NCBI GenBank assembly: GCA_002309015.1
Contig: DBWM01000025.1
Location: forward strand, 1-64,000
DNA from: Myxococcales bacterium UBA1238
GTDB taxonomy: Bacteria > Myxococcota_A > Bradymonadia > UBA7976 > UBA1532
DNA length: 64,000 bases
Reading direction: 5' to 3'
A program made the translations under genes and the position numbers. Under the pieces are notes generated by a model, which did not search any database, had not been told where the DNA came from, and was given only the letters and a program-made list of their open reading frames with translations. Below, piece after piece: positions 62,671 through 64,000 of the stretch. Each line of letters opens with the position of its first letter. Positions within the stretch are counted from its first letter, which is position 1.

Positions 62671-64000
62671 TCAGGGGGATGAAGGCGTTTGGGGGGCGCG
62701 CTCTAACTGAATGATGAGGGGCAGGTGATCAGAGTAACCTGTGAGATTGCTTTGTGAGAATTTGAGCGGCGTTCCATAGCTGTTGAGCATGTAATCGGGA
62801 TGGAAAGTGACGGTCGAGTTGCGGACCAGGCGCCATGGGGATTCACCGCCTTCGCGCAGGTTGGCGGATACGATGATGTGATCGATGCGATACCATTTGC
62901 GATCGTAAGTGTAGTAATAGGAGTTGTTGTTGACGCTGCTGGAGGAAAGATCGAGTTCTCCCCAGCTGTTGTAGAGCTGGTGGGCGTCCGTGAGGCTGTC
63001 GTAGTCGAGCTCAACACTTAAATCGACGGAGAGTGCGGTTTCGGTTTCTTCACTGTTGAGATCGCCCAAAAGAATGACGGGGCGGCTGACATCTTCGTCG
63101 ATGTAATCGCGGATCCAGCCACGGATTTGTTGTGCAGCCCGGCTGTGGCGCTGTTCGGGCGTGCAGAGATCGCTGGAGCTGGCCACGTTGGAGATCCAAT
63201 GGTTGACCAGCAGGAGCATATCGCCCTGTGCGTCATTATCGAGATCGACTTCTGTAAATAAGGCGGGCCGGGTTTCGGGGAGGGTGATTTGCCGGTCGCT
63301 GCAGGTGATCTCCTGATTGAGTTCGCGCTTGAACGTGCATTCTTCTTCGTTGAAGGCGATCAGCGGAAAGCGGCTCATCAGGGCGATATCGAGGTAACAG
63401 GCGCGGTGGGTGGCTTCGTAGTCAGAACCGGGGCCGCCTTCTGCGTAAGCGAGATAGGGGTATTTCGGGCCGCCGGCAGTCGAGATGGCATCGCGCAATC
63501 TTTTAAGGAGAGTCCGGTTTTCGACTTCATTAATCCCAATGATATCAGCATCGATATCTTTGATAACCTGCGCCATGTTTGAGATTTTGGCCGATACGCT
63601 GGCTGAGGTCCAGCCCTGGGCGCTCGAGTAATCGCAGTCGTCGGTTACTTCATCAAAAAGATTGTTGAGGTTGTAGGTTGCAATTTTGAGCGTGGTGGGC
63701 GGAGAAATCAGGGTCTCAGCGTGCTGGCAGGAAAAAGGATCTTCGTCTTCAGCGTCCGGAACATCTTCATCTTCAGCATCCTGAACATCTTCGTCTTCAG
63801 CATCCTGAGCATCTTCGTCTTCAGCATCCTGAGCATCTTCGTCTTCAGCATCCCGAACATCTTCGTCTTCAGCATCTGCAGCGTCTTCGGCATCCGGAAC
63901 ATCTTGAGCGTCTTCAGCATCTGCAGCGTCTTCGTCTTGAGCATCTGCAGCATCTTCGGCGTCCGGAACATCTTCAGCATCCTGAGCATCAGCAGCGTCT
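62671..64000 (-). CDS. Second EEP-family nuclease, 5' end cut by the window edge
   Basis: The frame is open from 62671 to the last base. It encodes the EEP core, paralogous to 61250-62554 (ATYNLNNLFDE, INEVEN, LVNHWISN, VILLGDLNSEE, SDHLPLIIQ). Before the core is a long D-A-E/D-E repeat that must lead to a signal peptide beyond the edge. The core continues without a stop through 63577-63740 even though the first Met in the frame is at 63576, so a start there would remove the opening ATYNLNNL and part of the active site. Catalytic residues are kept. Confidence 0.88.
   Translation of the reverse strand, partial: DAADAQDAEDVPDAEDAADAQDEDAADAEDAQDVPDAEDAADAEDEDVRDAEDEDAQDAEDEDAQDAEDEDVQDAEDEDVPDAEDEDPFSCQHAETLISPPTTLKIATYNLNNLFDEVTDDCDYSSAQGWTSASVSAKISNMAQVIKDIDADIIGINEVENRTLLKRLRDAISTAGGPKYPYLAYAEGGPGSDYEATHRACYLDIALMSRFPLIAFNEEECTFKRELNQEITCSDRQITLPETRPALFTEVDLDNDAQGDMLLLVNHWISNVASSSDLCTPEQRHSRAAQQIRGWIRDYIDEDVSRPVILLGDLNSEETETALSVDLSVELDYDSLTDAHQLYNSWGELDLSSSSVNNNSYYYTYDRKWYRIDHIIVSANLREGGESPWRLVRNSTVTFHPDYMLNSYGTPLKFSQSNLTGYSDHLPLIIQLERAPQTPSSP
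63738..64000 (-). repeat. Short tandem repeats coding an Asp/Glu/Ala linker
   Basis: Units near CTTCGTCTTCAGCATCCTGA recur throughout, in steps of 12-24 bp and always in frame. On the minus strand they read D-A-E-D-E-D-V/A-Q-D-A. This spacer is much longer than in the downstream paralog and continues past the window edge. Confidence 0.85.

Noticed and set aside
63708..63989. Met/Lys/Leu-rich 93-codon frame
   Set aside because: An out-of-frame shadow of the D-A-E repeat of the second EEP nuclease.

Overview
The window reads as chromosomal DNA of a GC-rich Gram-negative bacterium. The signs are secreted lipoproteins with clear lipoboxes, an outer-membrane barrel protein, a class A penicillin-binding protein and many envelope hydrolases. 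An adjacent mglB-mglA pair, an MJ0042 zinc-ribbon/GYF/TPR membrane protein, HEAT-repeat and roadblock proteins, and lipoproteins whose acylated Cys is followed by Asp-rich linkers all point to the Myxococcota/deltaproteobacterial group. A Bradymonadales-like member is my best guess, but the sequence does not prove it. No phage, insertion sequence, CRISPR array or conjugation gene was seen.

Layout. 1-2.3 kb: a terminator, a Cys-module lipoprotein and a tandem array of palindromes. 2.3-15.3 kb: envelope genes (mepA, a 1084-aa NlpC/P60 lipoprotein, a coiled-coil protein, a barrel protein, a VKOR-DsbA fusion, an oxidoreductase, an M23 peptidase), an unusual protein made of four FAG-motif repeats, and serC. 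15.5-29.4 kb: a Rep-like helicase, etfBA, and then a run that looks like an uncharacterised RiPP (modified peptide) locus. That run is a PqqD-type carrier, a 2375-aa surface lipoprotein, a 56-codon peptide gene with a YxxPxI leader motif, an HPr-kinase-like ATPase, a radical SAM/SPASM enzyme and an S26-type peptidase, closely spaced or overlapping. 29.5-39 kb: rng, a J-domain protein, a hexapeptide acyltransferase, PBP1A and the zinc-ribbon/GYF/TPR protein. 39-44.5 kb: an information-processing block of serS, four tRNA-Ser genes with four different anticodons, tRNA-Arg(ACG) next to tadA, SRP RNA, dnaX, ybaB and recR. 44.5-51.9 kb: mglBA, a DUF547 protein, a response regulator, a polysaccharide flippase, a small lipoprotein, ssb and pcnB. 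52-64 kb: a probably highly expressed acidic lipoprotein, a HEAT / degenerate HD-GYP / tail-anchored trio, a roadblock protein, a Trm112-like protein, ftsK, tRNA-Asp and two tandem secreted endonuclease/exonuclease/phosphatase lipoproteins, the second running off the right edge.

How the genes fit together. Most are housekeeping genes for translation, DNA maintenance and envelope growth. The accessory material with most new biology is the 19.5-29.4 kb peptide-modification locus. Other points of interest are the 42-bp palindrome array near 2.0-2.25 kb, the serS/tRNA-Ser/tadA block, the FAG-repeat protein, and the cytoplasmic ZnR-GYF protein 10 kb from mglBA. Starts were chosen by Shine-Dalgarno position and family length. 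Product names rest on motifs read by eye, with no database search.
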